A DNA stretch of 33,582 bases, taken from the NCBI GenBank assembly GCA_029779475.1, contig JAKPAN010000323.1:1-33582 (forward strand), read 5' to 3'. The notes beneath the pieces were generated by a model, which had not been told where the DNA came from, ran no database searches, and saw only the letters and a program-made list of their open reading frames with translations. Positions 32,973 through 33,582 of the stretch are shown in pieces; position 1 is the first letter of the stretch; every line of letters begins with the position of its first letter. The stretch comes from Pseudomonadota bacterium (GTDB lineage: Bacteria; Pseudomonadota; Gammaproteobacteria; Xanthomonadales; Rhodanobacteraceae). Made by a program: the position numbers and the translations under genes.

Positions 32973-33582
32973 CAGACCAGCCCCTTCGTCTTCAGCGCGG
33001 CCACGAGTTCGGCCACGTCCTTCACCATCACGCCCTTGCTGCGCTTGGCCGGCGGCGCGTAGTGCGTGGTCTTGAGATGATCGCCGGACTCGACGCCGAG
33101 ATCGGCGAATTGCAGCGTTTCGATCGGCTTGGATTTCGCCTTCATGATGTCCGGCAGCTTGATGAAGCGCGGCTCGTTGAGGCGCAGGTCGGTGGTGATG
33201 ACGGCGGGCAGGTCGACTTCGATCGTCTCGAGGCCGGCGTCGACCTCGCGCGTGACGCGCGCGGCGTTGCCGTTCACTTCCACCTTCGACGCGAACGTCG
33301 CCTGCGGACGATCCCACCGCGCGGCGAGCACCTGGCCAGTCTGGTTGCAATCGTCTTCGATCGCCTCTTTGCCGAGCAGCACGATGCCGGGTTGTTCCTT
33401 CTCGACGCTCGTCTGCAGCGCGCGCGCCGCGGTGACCGGATGGACCGCATCGGTCGTGACGCCGTGGATCGCGCGGTTCGCGCCCATCGCGAGGCCGTTG
33501 CGGATGTGCGCCTGCGCATCGGCCGGGCCGATGGTGACGACGACGACTTCTTCGGCGACGCCTTTCTCGCGCAGGCGCAGCG
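32972..33582 (-). CDS. etfB: Electron transfer flavoprotein subunit beta (N-terminus beyond the window)
   Basis: 203 codons plus two bases are visible, and the gene runs off the right edge of the window; full EtfB is about 249 aa. EtfB marks: KGVAEEVVVVTIGPADAQ, NGLAMGANRAIHGV, EDDCNQTGQVLAARW (AMP/FAD interface region with the ETF-beta signature), VEVDLPAVITTDLRLNEPRFIKLPDIMKAKSKP and a Lys/Ala-rich C-terminus. An internal ATG at 33487 is a Met within the domain, not the start. It is immediately followed by etfA with a one-base stop/start overlap. Confidence 0.97.
   Translation of the reverse strand, partial: LRLREKGVAEEVVVVTIGPADAQAHIRNGLAMGANRAIHGVTTDAVHPVTAARALQTSVEKEQPGIVLLGKEAIEDDCNQTGQVLAARWDRPQATFASKVEVNGNAARVTREVDAGLETIEVDLPAVITTDLRLNEPRFIKLPDIMKAKSKPIETLQFADLGVESGDHLKTTHYAPPAKRSKGVMVKDVAELVAALKTKGLV

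Overview
The window is about 33.6 kb of high-GC proteobacterial chromosome. The gene set points to the gammaproteobacterial order Xanthomonadales (Lysobacterales), probably a Rhodanobacteraceae-like lineage. The pointers are a large TonB-dependent receptor, a metX-metB-hom operon behind a SAM-I riboswitch, GTP-dependent PEP carboxykinase, FadE with a TetR regulator, and ECF sigma/anti-sigma/DUF4097 modules. This placement is inferred from gene families; no rRNA is present.

Layout. 1-339 is the C-terminal end of a PD40-type beta-propeller protein. 714-4745 holds an AraC regulator and a TonB-dependent receptor. 4871-6032 is an ECF sigma factor and a one-TM protein that is probably its anti-sigma factor. 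6321-8660 (minus) is an M24 peptidase and prfC. 8805-12379 is the methionine unit: operator-like palindrome, promoter, SAM-I riboswitch, then metX, metB and hom joined by ATGA overlaps. 12395-14401 (minus) is a second ECF sigma/anti-sigma/DUF4097 operon. 14506-15450 encodes a secreted protein with a degenerate copper-monooxygenase-like fold. 15563-19069 (minus) carries a TPR-sulfotransferase and pckG.

19166-23706 is the least ordinary part: a small XRE regulator diverging from a secreted four-repeat protein and a beta-helix protein, followed by a large polytopic membrane protein. The XRE/secreted-protein intergenic region and the leader of the membrane protein share a 23-bp palindrome, TTC-N3-ACAC-N3-RTGT-N3-GAA. 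This is my best candidate for an undescribed regulated surface system. The membrane protein also has visibly lower GC and more ATA codons than its surroundings.

23752-33582 is catabolic and housekeeping: TetR/fadE with a palindrome over the fadE promoter, a yeast-type cytosine deaminase, S-formylglutathione hydrolase, a Nudix hydrolase, an NTP/NDP-exchanger-like carrier, a GMC oxidoreductase, and etfBA. FadE passes electrons to ETF, so fadE and etfBA belong to the same beta-oxidation electron path. Other points of interest are a 63-codon in-frame open stretch after the prfC UGA and several perfect GC-rich hairpins at gene ends, one spanning a stop codon and one starting at a stop codon. I saw no tRNA, rRNA, CRISPR array or insertion sequence.
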